Part shown: positions 26,087-34,946 of the stretch, piece after piece
Numbering within the stretch: the stretch's first letter is position 1
Layout of the letters: each line of letters starts with the position of its first letter
NCBI RefSeq assembly: GCF_902771435.1
Contig: NZ_CACXXB010000002.1
Coordinates: 1-64,000, forward strand
Source of the DNA: an uncultured Methanobrevibacter sp.
GTDB taxonomy: Archaea > Methanobacteriota > Methanobacteria > Methanobacteriales > Methanobacteriaceae
DNA length: 64,000 nucleotides
Direction: 5' to 3'
Notes under the pieces: model-generated
Databases searched by the model: none
What the model was told of the DNA's origin: nothing
Seen by the model: the letters and a program-made list of their open reading frames with translations, nothing else
Program-made: the position numbers and the translations under genes

Positions 26087-26920
26087 ATGTTAGAAGTAAA
26101 GAATATTAAATATGCTTATAATTCTGAATATCAGGCTCTTAAAGGAGTTAGCTTAAAAATTGAAAGAGGAGAAATGGTTGCTCTTTTAGGTAAAAACGGT
26201 GCCGGTAAATCAACTTTGTTTCTTCATTTGAATGGTATTTATGAACCTGATGAAGGACAGGTTTTCATTGATGGTGAGGAACTGAAATATGATAAGAAAT
26301 CTTTGCTTAAATTCAGACAAAAGGTAGGAATCGTTTTCCAAAACCCTGATGATCAGATATTCGCCCCTACAGTAGAAGAAGATGTCGCATTCGGACCTCT
26401 CAACTTGGGATTGTCAATGGAAGAGGTTCAGGATAGAGTTGAGGATGCACTGGCTCGTGTGGGCATGTCAGGATTTGAGAAAAAGGCACCCCATCATTTA
26501 AGTGGAGGTCAGAAGAAACGTGTTGCCATTGCTGGAATTCTTGCAATGAAGCCTGAAGTAATGGTTTTGGATGAACCTACTGCAGGTCTAGACCCTCAGG
26601 GTGTTGTTGACTTATCCAAGTTGTTAAGGGAACTTAACGATGAAGGAATTACAATTGTAATTTCAACTCACGAAGTGGATTTGGTTCCGAACTATGCTGA
26701 ACGTGTCTTTGTTTTAGTTGATGGTCTGTTAATTGCAGAAGGTACACCTAAAGAGATTTTCGCAAAACCTGAAATATTAGAACAAGCTAATTTGAAAGTT
26801 CCTATTGTCACTGAATTATTCCAGGATCTTGAAAAGGAAGGATATGACATGAATGGGGACTATCCGTTAACAATTGATGAAGCTAAGGATAAGTTTTTAG
26901 AATTGTTAAACAAAAACTAA
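26087..26920 (+). CDS. cbiO: Cobalt ECF transporter ATPase CbiO
   Basis: This 277-residue ABC ATPase powers cobalt uptake. Walker A is GKNGAGKST (about residues 36-44). The Q-loop region is VGIVFQNPDDQIFAPTVEED, a pattern characteristic of ECF ATPases; the signature is LSGGQKKRVAIAG and Walker B with D-loop is VMVLDEPTAGLDPQG, followed by the switch His in ISTHEVDLV. A C-terminal extension of about 50 residues is typical of CbiO. It lies 9 bp after cbiQ and ends the operon. Confidence 0.94.
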   Translation: MLEVKNIKYAYNSEYQALKGVSLKIERGEMVALLGKNGAGKSTLFLHLNGIYEPDEGQVFIDGEELKYDKKSLLKFRQKVGIVFQNPDDQIFAPTVEEDVAFGPLNLGLSMEEVQDRVEDALARVGMSGFEKKAPHHLSGGQKKRVAIAGILAMKPEVMVLDEPTAGLDPQGVVDLSKLLRELNDEGITIVISTHEVDLVPNYAERVFVLVDGLLIAEGTPKEIFAKPEILEQANLKVPIVTELFQDLEKEGYDMNGDYPLTIDEAKDKFLELLNKN

Positions 26921-26963
26921 TTTTTTTTTAAATCAAATCTTTTTTCATAATTATACTGCCTAA

Positions 26964-26994
26964 AGTATTACTCTCAGTATTAATTCATAATACT
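26964..26994. promoter_or_regulatory. Inverted repeats upstream of ribC
   Basis: AGTATTACT (26964-26972) is directly followed by a perfect inverted repeat AGTATTA-ATTCA-TAATACT (26976-26994). They lie upstream of the TATA-like acatttatatta near 27013 and of ribC at 27058. The half-sites match those flanking the metal-ATPase promoter copies. An operator is inferred. Confidence 0.45.
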
Positions 26995-27045
26995 TTTTGA
27001 TTATTAACTAAACATTTATATTATTAAAAACATATTTTTTCATAA

Positions 27046-27516
<471 letters not shown>

Positions 27517-27528
27517 AAAAGGTGTAAA

Positions 27529-28233
27529 ATGGAATATGAAATAACTGCCGAAGATAAAAATGCAACCTATGTGGTTCTTCCGGCATATAACGAAGCGACA
27601 AGAATCCAGCCTGTAATTGAAGACATTGCAGCGAAAGGATATAATATGGTCATTGTCAATGACGGTTCAACAGACAATACGCTGGATGTTATTCTGGAAT
27701 CCAAAAGGAAATATCCAAATCAGATCCATGTCTTTTCTCTGATGATTAATCGTGGAGTGGGTGTTGCTACACAAACAGGATTTGATGCCGTTTTGAAATT
27801 CAATCCGAAATATGTTGTCAGTATGGATTCAGACGGACAGCACTCCGCCGATGATTTGGATGCTGTAATAAAGCCATTGGTTACTGGAGAGGCCCAGGCG
27901 GTTATAGGCGTAAGACCTCTAAAGGACATGCCAAGAAGCCGAAATTATGCAAATGCCATAATGAATCTCTTAACAAGAATATTTTATAGGGTTGATGTAA
28001 GCGATTCACAGACAGGTTTCAGGGCCATTACCCGTGAGGCGCTGGATAAGATTACCATCAACGCTTCAGGTTATCTCATATCTTCAGAATTCATACGTGA
28101 AATCAATGACAATGATATTCCATTTGCAGAGGTTCCAATCGAAACAATTTACACTCCAGAAACTCAAGCAAAAGGAACAAATGCTACTGCGGCAATAAAA
28201 ATATTGCTTCAAATGATTAGACATCAATTTTAA
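27529..28233 (+). CDS. Family 2 glycosyltransferase (dolichol-phosphate-sugar synthase-like)
   Basis: This 234-residue GT-A fold enzyme has the nucleotide-sugar start VVLPAYNEATRIQPVI, then MVIVNDGSTDNT, and the metal-binding DxD in SMDSDGQHSADDL. A second half contains DSQTGFRAITREAL, typical of DPM/DPG synthases that load dolichol phosphate. There is no C-terminal membrane anchor. The following DUF2304 membrane protein is a frequent partner of such enzymes, so the pair probably makes a lipid-linked sugar for glycoprotein or wall-glycan assembly. Sugar identity cannot be read from the sequence. Confidence 0.9.
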   Translation: MEYEITAEDKNATYVVLPAYNEATRIQPVIEDIAAKGYNMVIVNDGSTDNTLDVILESKRKYPNQIHVFSLMINRGVGVATQTGFDAVLKFNPKYVVSMDSDGQHSADDLDAVIKPLVTGEAQAVIGVRPLKDMPRSRNYANAIMNLLTRIFYRVDVSDSQTGFRAITREALDKITINASGYLISSEFIREINDNDIPFAEVPIETIYTPETQAKGTNATAAIKILLQMIRHQF

Positions 28234-28242
28234 GGTGATAAT

Positions 28243-28590
28243 ATGTTTTTATATTCTTTAATATTTCCAATAATTTCCATCATGGCCATAGTGTGGTTTG
28301 CATTCAGATATTTGAAGGGAAAAAATTCAATAATCACAACAGTATTGTGGACTCTTTTTTGGATTGTTGTAGCAATATTTTCACTTTTCCCGAATTTAAG
28401 TAACCAATTTGCTAAATTGGTCGGAATAACCCGTGGTCTAGACTTTATTATCATTTTAGTATTCATAATATTGTTCTACACTGTCTTAAGACTTTACTTT
28501 ATTGTGGATAAACTGCAGAATGATTTGAATACTGTTGTAAAACAGGTAGCAATACAAAATGAAATCACTCTTGACGACGAAGAGGAATAG
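28243..28590 (+). CDS. DUF2304 family membrane protein
   Basis: This 115-residue protein has three hydrophobic helices (FLYSLIFPIISIMAIVWF, IITTVLWTLFWIVVAIFSLF, FIIILVFIILFYTVLRLYF) and a C-terminal helical acidic tail (LQNDLNTVVKQVAIQNE). This is the DUF2304 layout, known as a companion of family 2 glycosyltransferases; it lies 9 bp after one here. It probably anchors or assists the glycosyltransferase at the membrane. The ribosome-binding site is AAGGTGATAAT. Confidence 0.85.
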   Translation: MFLYSLIFPIISIMAIVWFAFRYLKGKNSIITTVLWTLFWIVVAIFSLFPNLSNQFAKLVGITRGLDFIIILVFIILFYTVLRLYFIVDKLQNDLNTVVKQVAIQNEITLDDEEE

Positions 28591-28593
28591 GTC

Positions 28594-29265
28594 ATGTTAT
28601 ATTTTAGAGGATGCACTGCAAGGGAAAAGCAGACGGACATTGCAGAAGCTACCGAAAGACTTCTTGAAATTGCAGGTGTTGATTTTCACACTTTGGATGA
28701 TGAAAAATGCTGCGGATCTGTTTTGCTCAGAACAGGTTTTATTGATGAGGCTCAAAATCAAATCAAAAAGAACACTGAAATCCTTAAAGGAGAAAGAATC
28801 ATCACTTCCTGTGCAGGATGCTATAAGACATTAAAGGAGGACTATGAAGGTCTTGATGTTATACATATCTCACAGCTTTTGGATGAACTGATTAGCAACG
28901 GCAAACTTAATTTCTCCAAAAGGGATTTGAATGTCACTTATCATGATTCATGTCACCTGGGCAGACACTGCAACGTTTTCGATGAGCCCAGAAATGTTAT
29001 TCAATCCGTTGCAGACATTACTGAAATGGAAAATATCCGTGAAAACAGTCTGTGTTGCGGTGCCGGCGGAGGCGTAAAATCAGCCTATCCCGAAATTGCC
29101 GATCAGATGGCATCTTTAAGGATTGCCCAGGCAAAGGAAACCGGCTGCAAAACACTGGTTACCCCATGTCCCTTTTGCAAGCTGAATCTTGAAAATGATG
29201 ATATTGAAGTTTTGGACTTAACAGAATTTTTAGTAAAGTATGGTGATGTAAATGGAGAGCAGTGA
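28594..29265 (+). CDS. CCG-domain iron-sulfur protein (HdrB/LutA-like)
   Basis: This 223-residue soluble protein has two CCG-type cysteine clusters: DEKCCGSVLLRTG with SCAGCYKT in the first half, and HDSCHLGRHC, LCCGAGGG and PCPFCKLN in the second. These are the ligands of the non-cubane or 4Fe-4S clusters known from HdrB and LutA. It overlaps the next gene, a LUD/ferredoxin protein, by 14 bases, the same pairing as in lactate-utilisation LutA/LutB. The substrate is unknown in methanogens; an electron-transfer role with a 2-hydroxyacid or a thiol/disulfide partner is possible. Confidence 0.85.
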   Translation: MLYFRGCTAREKQTDIAEATERLLEIAGVDFHTLDDEKCCGSVLLRTGFIDEAQNQIKKNTEILKGERIITSCAGCYKTLKEDYEGLDVIHISQLLDELISNGKLNFSKRDLNVTYHDSCHLGRHCNVFDEPRNVIQSVADITEMENIRENSLCCGAGGGVKSAYPEIADQMASLRIAQAKETGCKTLVTPCPFCKLNLENDDIEVLDLTEFLVKYGDVNGEQ

Positions 29266-30454
29266 ACTTGAAACAATGAGAAAATCCTTCAACACTGTCA
29301 AAAAAAGGTCAAGTTCCATTAAGGATTCACCATCCACCAAAAGGCTAACTGAAAGAGTTAGGGAAATCAAGAAATATTCCATTGAAAATAATGATGAGCT
29401 ATTCAATCAGGCTACCGAATCATTCAAACGCAATGATATTGACTTTAAAATAGCCAAAACATCACAAGATGCCTTGAATATCATTGATGAACTGCTTGAA
29501 GAATATGACTGCACCACAATAGCTAAAGCCAAGTCAAACACTTTAGGTGAAATTGACCTTAAAAATCATCTCAAGGACACAAACATTGACGTTGTTGAAA
29601 CTGACCTTGGGGATCGTATTTTACAGCTTAAAAAAACAGATAACAAGCCGGTTCATCCGACAGGACCTGCTTCTCATTTGAACATATCAAAAATAACTGA
29701 CATTGTCAATGATTCTCTGGACACAAACGTCAATCCCGAAGCCAGGGAGATTATGGAAACCGTAAGGGCAGATGTTCTAAAACGCCTTGAAAGTGCCAAT
29801 GTAGGTATAAGTGGAGCCAACGCTATAGCGTCCGAAGAGGGGTCCCTTGTAATGGTGCACAATGAGGGCAATATTTCAATAGTTTCACTAAAGGATTTGC
29901 ATATAATTGTAGCTGGAATCGATAAAATAGTGCCTTGTCTTGAGGACGCAATATCTGTTGTGAAGCTTGAAACAATCTTTGCAACTGGAAACTATGTTAC
30001 ATCATATATGAATGTAATTTCAGGACCGTCAAAAACAGCAGACATCGAGAAAAAACTTCTCAAAAACATGTACGGCGCCGAAAAGGTTGTAGTAATACTT
30101 CTGGACAATGGAAGAAGCGAGGCAACTGCAGAATGCCTGTACTGCATAGGCTGCGGAAACTGTGTGGTTCACTGTCCGGTATACAATGCAGTGGGCAACG
30201 AATTCGGATTTAACAATTACCTTGGAGGCCGTGGAGTTGCAATGTCAAAATTCATTGAGGATGATGAGACATGCTATAATTCAGGCCTTTACATGTGTAC
30301 ATTATGCGGTCTGTGCACTTTAAACTGTCCGGTATCAATTCCTACAAATGAAATAATTGAAAACATGAGAAAGTTATCCACTGATGTCGGTTTTTACCCT
30401 AAGGCTCATGGCATCATCAAGGACAATGTCAGGGATAATGATTCTCCTTATTAA
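29252..30454 (+). CDS. LUD-domain protein with ferredoxin-type clusters (LutB-like)
   Basis: This 400-residue protein has a LUD domain over about residues 50-270 (KAKSNTLGEIDLKNHL, then VGISGANAIASEEGSLVMVHNEG). Two ferredoxin motifs lie near the C-terminus (CLYCIGCGNCVVHCPVYNAV and CTLCGLCTLNCPVSIP). This is the LutB/LldF plan, which with the upstream CCG protein forms an iron-sulfur oxidoreductase. LutC-like and lactate-permease partners are absent nearby, so lactate oxidation should not be assumed. The ATG overlaps the preceding gene and is preceded by GGTGATGTAA. Confidence 0.87.
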   Translation: MESSELETMRKSFNTVKKRSSSIKDSPSTKRLTERVREIKKYSIENNDELFNQATESFKRNDIDFKIAKTSQDALNIIDELLEEYDCTTIAKAKSNTLGEIDLKNHLKDTNIDVVETDLGDRILQLKKTDNKPVHPTGPASHLNISKITDIVNDSLDTNVNPEAREIMETVRADVLKRLESANVGISGANAIASEEGSLVMVHNEGNISIVSLKDLHIIVAGIDKIVPCLEDAISVVKLETIFATGNYVTSYMNVISGPSKTADIEKKLLKNMYGAEKVVVILLDNGRSEATAECLYCIGCGNCVVHCPVYNAVGNEFGFNNYLGGRGVAMSKFIEDDETCYNSGLYMCTLCGLCTLNCPVSIPTNEIIENMRKLSTDVGFYPKAHGIIKDNVRDNDSPY

Positions 30455-30554
30455 CGCTATTTTTTTTTAAATTTTTTTTTAAACCAATAATATTATAAAT
30501 AATAAAGAAGTAATATTATTATATTATAAAATTATATTTTATTGGAGGAAATTT

Positions 30555-31268
30555 ATGCTTCTATTAATAAGTCCTATAAATCGTGAAGAAGCTCTCGAAT
30601 CTATTGAAGGCGGAGCAGATATTGTTGATGTGAAAAATCCTAAAGAGGGTTCTTTGGGTGCTAATTTCCCTTGGGTCATAAAGGAAATCAGGGAATTGAC
30701 TCCTGAAGACAAACTTGTCAGTGCCACTTTAGGTGATGTGCCTTACAAACCAGGTACAGTTTCACTTGCTGCAATGGGTGCACACGTTTCAGGGGCAGAT
30801 TATATTAAAGTTGGATTATATGGAACAAAAGACCATGATGAAGCGGTTGAAGTCATGGAAAACGTTGTAAAAACTGTAAAAGATGTAAGTGAAGATACTA
30901 TTATTGTAGCAGCAGGATATGCGGATGCTCACCGTGTAGGTGCAGTAGGCCCAATGGAAATTCCAAAGGTAGCTAAAGATGCAGGATGCGACCTTGCAAT
31001 GTTGGATACTGCTGTTAAAGACGGTCATACATTATTCGATTATTTAGATATTGATCAATTAAAAGAATTTGTAGAGGAAGCTCACAGCTATGGTTTGTTA
31101 ACTGCACTTGCTGGATCCGTTAAAAAAGACCAATTGAAACCATTGCACGATATCGGTTGTGATGTTGTAGGTATTAGGGGAGCAGCATGTGTTGGCGGTG
31201 ACAGAAACACCGGTAAAATACACCATACTGCAGTAGCTGAGCTTAAAGAATTATTGGATTCATTCTAA
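30555..31268 (+). CDS. mfnB: (5-formylfuran-3-yl)methyl phosphate synthase
   Basis: MfnB condenses two glyceraldehyde-3-phosphate molecules into 4-(hydroxymethyl)-2-furancarboxaldehyde phosphate, the furan precursor of methanofuran. The 237-residue TIM-barrel protein has the catalytic-lysine segment [17 protein letters not shown], the [13 protein letters not shown] strand and [13 protein letters not shown]-terminal phosphate-binding strands are [13 protein letters not shown] and [12 protein letters not shown]. Length is exactly as expected for the family (formerly DUF556). GGAGGAAATTT precedes the ATG. guaB follows 13 bp later on the same strand. Confidence 0.95.
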   Translation: MLLLISPINREEALESIEGGADIVDVKNPKEGSLGANFPWVIKEIRELTPEDKLVSATLGDVPYKPGTVSLAAMGAHVSGADYIKVGLYGTKDHDEAVEVMENVVKTVKDVSEDTIIVAAGYADAHRVGAVGPMEIPKVAKDAGCDLAMLDTAVKDGHTLFDYLDIDQLKEFVEEAHSYGLLTALAGSVKKDQLKPLHDIGCDVVGIRGAACVGGDRNTGKIHHTAVAELKELLDSF

Positions 31269-31281
31269 TCAGGTGTAAATT

Positions 31282-32769
31282 ATGTCATATTCAAAAAAAG
31301 TTCAAGAAGCAAGAATGTCTTATACTTTTGATGATTTTCTCTTAACTCCAAATGCAAGTTATGTGGAACCAAAAGATATTGACACTACTATTGAATTAGG
31401 TAAAGGAATTAAATTGAACATCCCTGTTTTAAGTGCTGCTATGGACACTGTAACAGAAGCAGATCTCGCAATTGCTATGGCACAGCAGGGGGGTATTGGA
31501 GTTCTTCACAGAAATCTGTCACTTGAAAGGCAGGTTGAAGAAGTTAAAAAAGTTAAGAATGCTGAAGATTTAACCATCCGTGATGTTATAACCATTTCTC
31601 CGGACTCTACCGTTAGTGAAGCTGAAACAGTAATGCATGATGAACTCATCAGCGGTTTGCCTGTAGTTGATGATAACTCTGAAGTCATGGGTATCATATC
31701 CAAAAGGGATATCAGGCCTGTTTTAAAATCAGAACCTGCAACACCTATTAAGGATATAATGACCTCTGATGTTGTCACTGTTGAAGAAGGAGTTTCCGCT
31801 GAAGAGGCATTGAACGTCGCTTATGACAATAAAGTCGAAAGGCTTCCTGTTGTTCGTGATGGTAAACTGGTAGGAATTATCACTATTAAAGATATATTGA
31901 ACAGGTCCCAGTATCCTAATGCCGCACGTGATAAAGACGGAAACTTTTTGGTTGCTGCAGCATGCGGTCCGTTTGATTTGGACAGGGCTATGGCACTTGA
32001 TCAGGCCGGTGCGGATATCATTTCCATTGACTGTGCTCATGCACACAACATGAATGTGGTCAAATTCACAGAAACCATTAAGGATAACATTGACGCTGAA
32101 TTATGTGTAGGTAACATTGCAACTGCTGAAGCTGCAGAAGACTTGATATCCATGGGCGTAGATGCACTTAAAGTAGGTATCGGTCCAGGTTCAATGTGTA
32201 CCACCCGTATTGTAGCAGGTGTCGGAGTTCCTCAGTTAACAGCAATTTCCGATGTTGCTGATGCAGCTGCAGATTCAGGCATTCCTGTCATTGCCGATGG
32301 AGGTATCAGATACTCCGGTGATGTTGCAAAAGCTATTGGTGCAGGTGCAGATGCTGTAATGCTCGGTAACTTACTTGCGGCATCCTATGAAGCTCCAGGT
32401 GATATTGTTGTAATGAACGGTAAGCAATACAAAAAATACCGTGGAATGGGATCCATGGGTGCAATGACCAGTGAATATGATGGTGGAGCAGACAGATACT
32501 TCCAAGGCCAAAAAAGTAAAATGAATCATACTAAATATGTTCCTGAAGGAATTGAAGGTGCTGTACCATACAGAGGAACCATTGAAGAAATTTTATTCCA
32601 ATTGGTTGGTGGTTTAAAATCCTCCATGGGTTATTGCGGTGCAAAGGATATTGCTGCAATGAAAGAAAAAGCCAGATTCGTTAGAATTACAAGCAGTGGT
32701 ATTAAGGAATCCCACCCTCACGACTTGTTGATTACTAATGAAAGTCCTAATTATCCAACTCTTGAATAG
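31282..32769 (+). CDS. guaB: Inosine-5'-monophosphate dehydrogenase
   Basis: GuaB oxidises IMP to XMP with NAD+, the committing step to GMP. The 495-residue protein has the TIM barrel split by two CBS domains (about residues 95-215; [20 protein letters not shown] and [19 protein letters not shown]). The catalytic loop is [17 protein letters not shown] with the active Cys, [11 protein letters not shown] follows, and the flap contains [10 protein letters not shown]. Length is typical. Together with purF at 54 kb it indicates complete purine synthesis. It ends in a small hairpin over the stop codon (CCAACT at 32755-32760 and AGTTGG at 32768-32773). Confidence 0.96.
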   Translation: MSYSKKVQEARMSYTFDDFLLTPNASYVEPKDIDTTIELGKGIKLNIPVLSAAMDTVTEADLAIAMAQQGGIGVLHRNLSLERQVEEVKKVKNAEDLTIRDVITISPDSTVSEAETVMHDELISGLPVVDDNSEVMGIISKRDIRPVLKSEPATPIKDIMTSDVVTVEEGVSAEEALNVAYDNKVERLPVVRDGKLVGIITIKDILNRSQYPNAARDKDGNFLVAAACGPFDLDRAMALDQAGADIISIDCAHAHNMNVVKFTETIKDNIDAELCVGNIATAEAAEDLISMGVDALKVGIGPGSMCTTRIVAGVGVPQLTAISDVADAAADSGIPVIADGGIRYSGDVAKAIGAGADAVMLGNLLAASYEAPGDIVVMNGKQYKKYRGMGSMGAMTSEYDGGADRYFQGQKSKMNHTKYVPEGIEGAVPYRGTIEEILFQLVGGLKSSMGYCGAKDIAAMKEKARFVRITSSGIKESHPHDLLITNESPNYPTLE

Positions 32770-32784
32770 TTGGGTAATTTCATT

Positions 32785-32865
32785 ATATTTTTAGATGAGA
32801 TTTCAAATATGGCAATACGATTTATAGGAAATTAAAATTTCTCATCTAAATAATATTTTTTCTTG
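32785..32865 (+). terminator. Stem-loop downstream of guaB
   Basis: TTTAGATGAGA (32790-32800) is exactly complementary to TCTCATCTAAA (32840-32850), closing a 39-base AT-rich loop, and is followed by TAATATTTTTTC. It may be an extended terminator or the end of a short leader-like RNA. The stem is solid but the role is inferred. Confidence 0.5.
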
Positions 32866-32902
32866 ATTATCATTGGTTTTTTCTTTAAAATGCTCATTTT
32901 TA

Positions 32903-32995
32903 GCAAACCTTTAAATATTAGTAAATACTATATTATCATATTAGATAATTTTATGATTATTTTAGATAATCTATGTAAATTAAAATAATTTACAT
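32903..32995 (+). promoter_or_regulatory. Promoter and palindromic leader of the L37Ae-rpoP operon
   Basis: AACCTTTAAATATT (about 32908-32921) looks like a BRE/TATA promoter. The leader that would follow contains direct copies of TTAGATAAT (32941-32949 and 32962-32970), the palindrome TAGAT-A-ATCTA (32963-32973), and a perfect inverted repeat ATGTAAATTA-AAA-TAATTTACAT (32973-32995). Such symmetry 40 bp before a ribosomal-protein gene could be an operator or an autoregulatory RNA hairpin. Confidence 0.45.
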
Positions 32996-33031
32996 TATTA
33001 ATTAAATTTTATTATTACGGAGAGAATATAA

Positions 33032-33301
33032 ATGGCAAGAACTAAAAAAGTTGGTATCACAGGTAGGTTCGGTGCAAGATACGGAAGAAAAGCAAAAAGA
33101 TCTGTTAAAATCATTGAAGAAAACATGAAAAAAAATCATGTTTGTCCTAAATGTGATAGACCTTATGTAAAAAGACAAGCTGCTGGAATTTGGAAATGCA
33201 AAAAATGTGGTGCGGTTTTCACCGGAGGAGCTTACATTCCACAAACTCCTATGGCAAAATCTGCAGCACGTAGTATCAGAGACATTAAAGTGGAGGAATA
33301 G
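33032..33301 (+). CDS. rpl37ae: 50S ribosomal protein L37Ae
   Basis: This 89-residue zinc-binding large-subunit protein has the basic start [20 protein letters not shown] and a C4 zinc ribbon CPKCDRP ... [13 protein letters not shown]. The end [14 protein letters not shown] matches the archaeal and eukaryotic L37Ae (eL43) family. It is followed 3 bp later by rpoP, the usual archaeal arrangement. CGGAGAGAATATAA precedes the ATG. Confidence 0.96.
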   Translation: MARTKKVGITGRFGARYGRKAKRSVKIIEENMKKNHVCPKCDRPYVKRQAAGIWKCKKCGAVFTGGAYIPQTPMAKSAARSIRDIKVEE

Positions 33302-33304
33302 GCT

Positions 33305-33436
33305 TTGTATAGATGTCCACGTTGTGGAGCAGAAGTAGACCATAAAAGCTACATGGAAAATAAATGTCCTAAATGCAGATATAGGATTTTATTTAAAAAT
33401 GTTCCAGAAACTACTAGAATTATAAAAGCAAGATAA
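33305..33436 (+). CDS. rpoP: DNA-directed RNA polymerase subunit P
   Basis: RpoP (the Rpb12 homologue) is a small zinc-ribbon subunit of archaeal RNA polymerase. TTG 33305 starts a 43-residue protein beginning MYRCPRCGAEVD, with the second zinc pair in NKCPKCRYRI and the end VPETTRIIKAR. The C-x2-C ... C-x2-C spacing and YRILFK segment are diagnostic. It lies 3 bp after the L37Ae gene in the conserved archaeal order. The start is unusual (TTG) but no ATG or GTG fits. Confidence 0.95.
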   Translation: MYRCPRCGAEVDHKSYMENKCPKCRYRILFKNVPETTRIIKAR

Positions 33437-33462
33437 TCTCTTTGCTTTTACCATATTTTTTT
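33424..33462 (+). terminator. Hairpin at rpoP end
   Basis: AAAAGCAA (33424-33431) and TTGCTTTT (33442-33449) form an 8-bp stem around the rpoP stop, followed by ACCATATTTTTTT. It may partly terminate the L37Ae-rpoP transcript before the Brix gene. Confidence 0.4.
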
Positions 33463-33478
33463 ACTATTTTTGATTTAA

Positions 33479-33967
33479 ATGTTAATTTCAACTTCTAGAA
33501 AACCTTCTCAAAAAACTAGAAAGTTTTGCAAAACTTTAGCGCGCACTACCGATTCAACCTCTGTCAACAGGGGAAAAATGAATATGCGCGAACTTCTCCT
33601 GAAAGCTCTGGAATTGGATGAAATTAACCTGGCTATTGTTAATGAAATTAAAGGAAACCCAAGTAAAATAACCTTTTATTCAAATAAGGGTGAAGTGTTA
33701 CTTGTTCTTTTAATCAGCATTTCTATGGACAATAATGAAAAGCTTAACATTGCGCCATCCCAATTGAAAATAGTTTCCAGCTTCGATAAACTCAATGTTT
33801 TAAGCGATATTTTTGATATGGAACTGGTAGACAGGGCAGAAGACAATTTCATAATTATTTCTAAGCATGAAAATTTAATAGCTAAGATTAACTTCGTCAA
33901 TAAATTTGGAGAGAAGCTCAACTTCCAGATTAACGTTAAAAAGATTTTAGAGGCACCTCATGATTGA
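33479..33967 (+). CDS. Brix domain ribosome-biogenesis protein
   Basis: Archaeal Brix-domain proteins (relatives of Imp4, Rpf1 and Ssf1) bind rRNA and assist ribosome assembly. The 162-residue protein begins MLISTSRKPSQKTRKFCKTL with the following VNRGKMNMRELL and then the GNPSKITFYSN strand, all family hallmarks. It lies between rpoP and pcc1, its normal archaeal neighbourhood, and overlaps pcc1 by 8 bases. No strong ribosome-binding site precedes ATG 33479, but homology supports this start. Length is normal for the archaeal form. Confidence 0.9.
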   Translation: MLISTSRKPSQKTRKFCKTLARTTDSTSVNRGKMNMRELLLKALELDEINLAIVNEIKGNPSKITFYSNKGEVLLVLLISISMDNNEKLNIAPSQLKIVSSFDKLNVLSDIFDMELVDRAEDNFIIISKHENLIAKINFVNKFGEKLNFQINVKKILEAPHD

Positions 33968-34226
33968 TGAAACTCCTCTTGAATCTGTCAAAAGCAACAT
34001 ATCCGTTGAATTTGAAAGCCCTGCACAGGCTAAAATAATTTATGACGCTATCATTCTGGAATTTGAAACCGCTCCGGATTTCAGATCATCAATGACCATC
34101 GAACTGGATGGTCGTGAAATCCTGATCAATATCGATGCAGAGGATTCAACCTCATTTAGGGCATCTGTAAATTCTGCTATTAAATGGATTAAATTGGCGC
34201 TAGAAATAAATAATTTAACAAACTAA
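33960..34226 (+). CDS. pcc1: KEOPS complex subunit Pcc1
   Basis: Pcc1 is the dimerising subunit of KEOPS, which makes the universal t6A modification at position 37 of ANN-decoding tRNAs. The 88-residue protein has the alpha/beta pattern of the family: SVEFESPAQAKIIYDAIILE, the strand MTIELDGREILINIDAEDS and the helix TSFRASVNSAIKWIKLALEI. It overlaps the Brix gene by 8 bases. Kae1/Bud32 and Cgi121 are not in this window. Confidence 0.93.
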   Translation: MIDETPLESVKSNISVEFESPAQAKIIYDAIILEFETAPDFRSSMTIELDGREILINIDAEDSTSFRASVNSAIKWIKLALEINNLTN

Positions 34227-34260
34227 TAACGTTTATAAAAATAATTAAATAGGTGATATT

Positions 34261-34608
34261 ATGGAGATTCCTGAAAACATTCAAAACCAATTAAATCAGT
34301 TTCAACAATTACAACAACAAGCTCAAGCAGTAACCATGCAAGTTCAAAATGTTGAAATTCAAATTCAAGAAACTGAAAAAGCATTAGAAGAACTCAAAAA
34401 AGCTGATGAAACTACTGAAGTATTCAAACAAGCTGGAACTTTACTTATTAAAGTTGAATATGCAGACGCATTAGCAGATATGGAAGACAAATTGGAAACT
34501 CTCGAGTTAAGAAAACAAACCATGTCCCGTCAAGAAGAAAGGGTCATGAAAAAACTTGAAGAAATGCAAGCTACTATCCAAGCTGCTATGCAAGGTATGG
34601 GCCAATAG
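34261..34608 (+). CDS. pfdB: Prefoldin beta subunit
   Basis: Prefoldin is a hexameric chaperone that holds unfolded proteins with its coiled-coil arms and hands them to the thermosome. The 115-residue beta subunit shows a long N-terminal coiled coil rich in Gln and Glu (NQLNQFQQLQQQAQAVTM), a central hairpin (VFKQAGTLLIKVEYADALAD) and a C-terminal coiled coil. AGGTGATATT precedes the ATG. It lies in its usual archaeal position between pcc1 and DUF3194. Confidence 0.95.
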   Translation: MEIPENIQNQLNQFQQLQQQAQAVTMQVQNVEIQIQETEKALEELKKADETTEVFKQAGTLLIKVEYADALADMEDKLETLELRKQTMSRQEERVMKKLEEMQATIQAAMQGMGQ

Positions 34609-34641
34609 GCTTAATACTTTCTTTTCTTTTTTTAGATTAAC

Positions 34642-34926
34642 ATGTCAAAACTCAAAAAATTATCCCAAGATGATTTATCAACTATTTCTGATGACTTCGG
34701 TGAGATTTTAGAACGTGAAGTTTCCAAAAACATTTCAACCAAGGAAGTCGAGGATTTGGATTTGGATATCATTATCAATTATGAAAATGACCAGTTGGAC
34801 GTTGATGTGGATGTAGGCGTCTTGTTCGATGCGCTTTCCGACATTAACCAGGACCAAATCATGAAAGCTATTGACGGTGCTTATTTGAAATTTGATTCCT
34901 ATATCGATGAGAATTACAGGGATTAA
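34642..34926 (+). CDS. DUF3194 family protein
   Basis: This 94-residue acidic protein (SQDDLSTISDDFGEILEREV, then DLDLDIIINYENDQLDVDVD) fits the archaeal DUF3194 family, usually encoded just after prefoldin beta as here. Function is unknown, though the conserved neighbourhood suggests protein folding or ribosome biogenesis. There is no membrane segment or cysteine. The gene ends the cluster. Confidence 0.85.
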   Translation: MSKLKKLSQDDLSTISDDFGEILEREVSKNISTKEVEDLDLDIIINYENDQLDVDVDVGVLFDALSDINQDQIMKAIDGAYLKFDSYIDENYRD

Positions 34927-34946
34927 TTATTTTTTTTTAATTTCGT

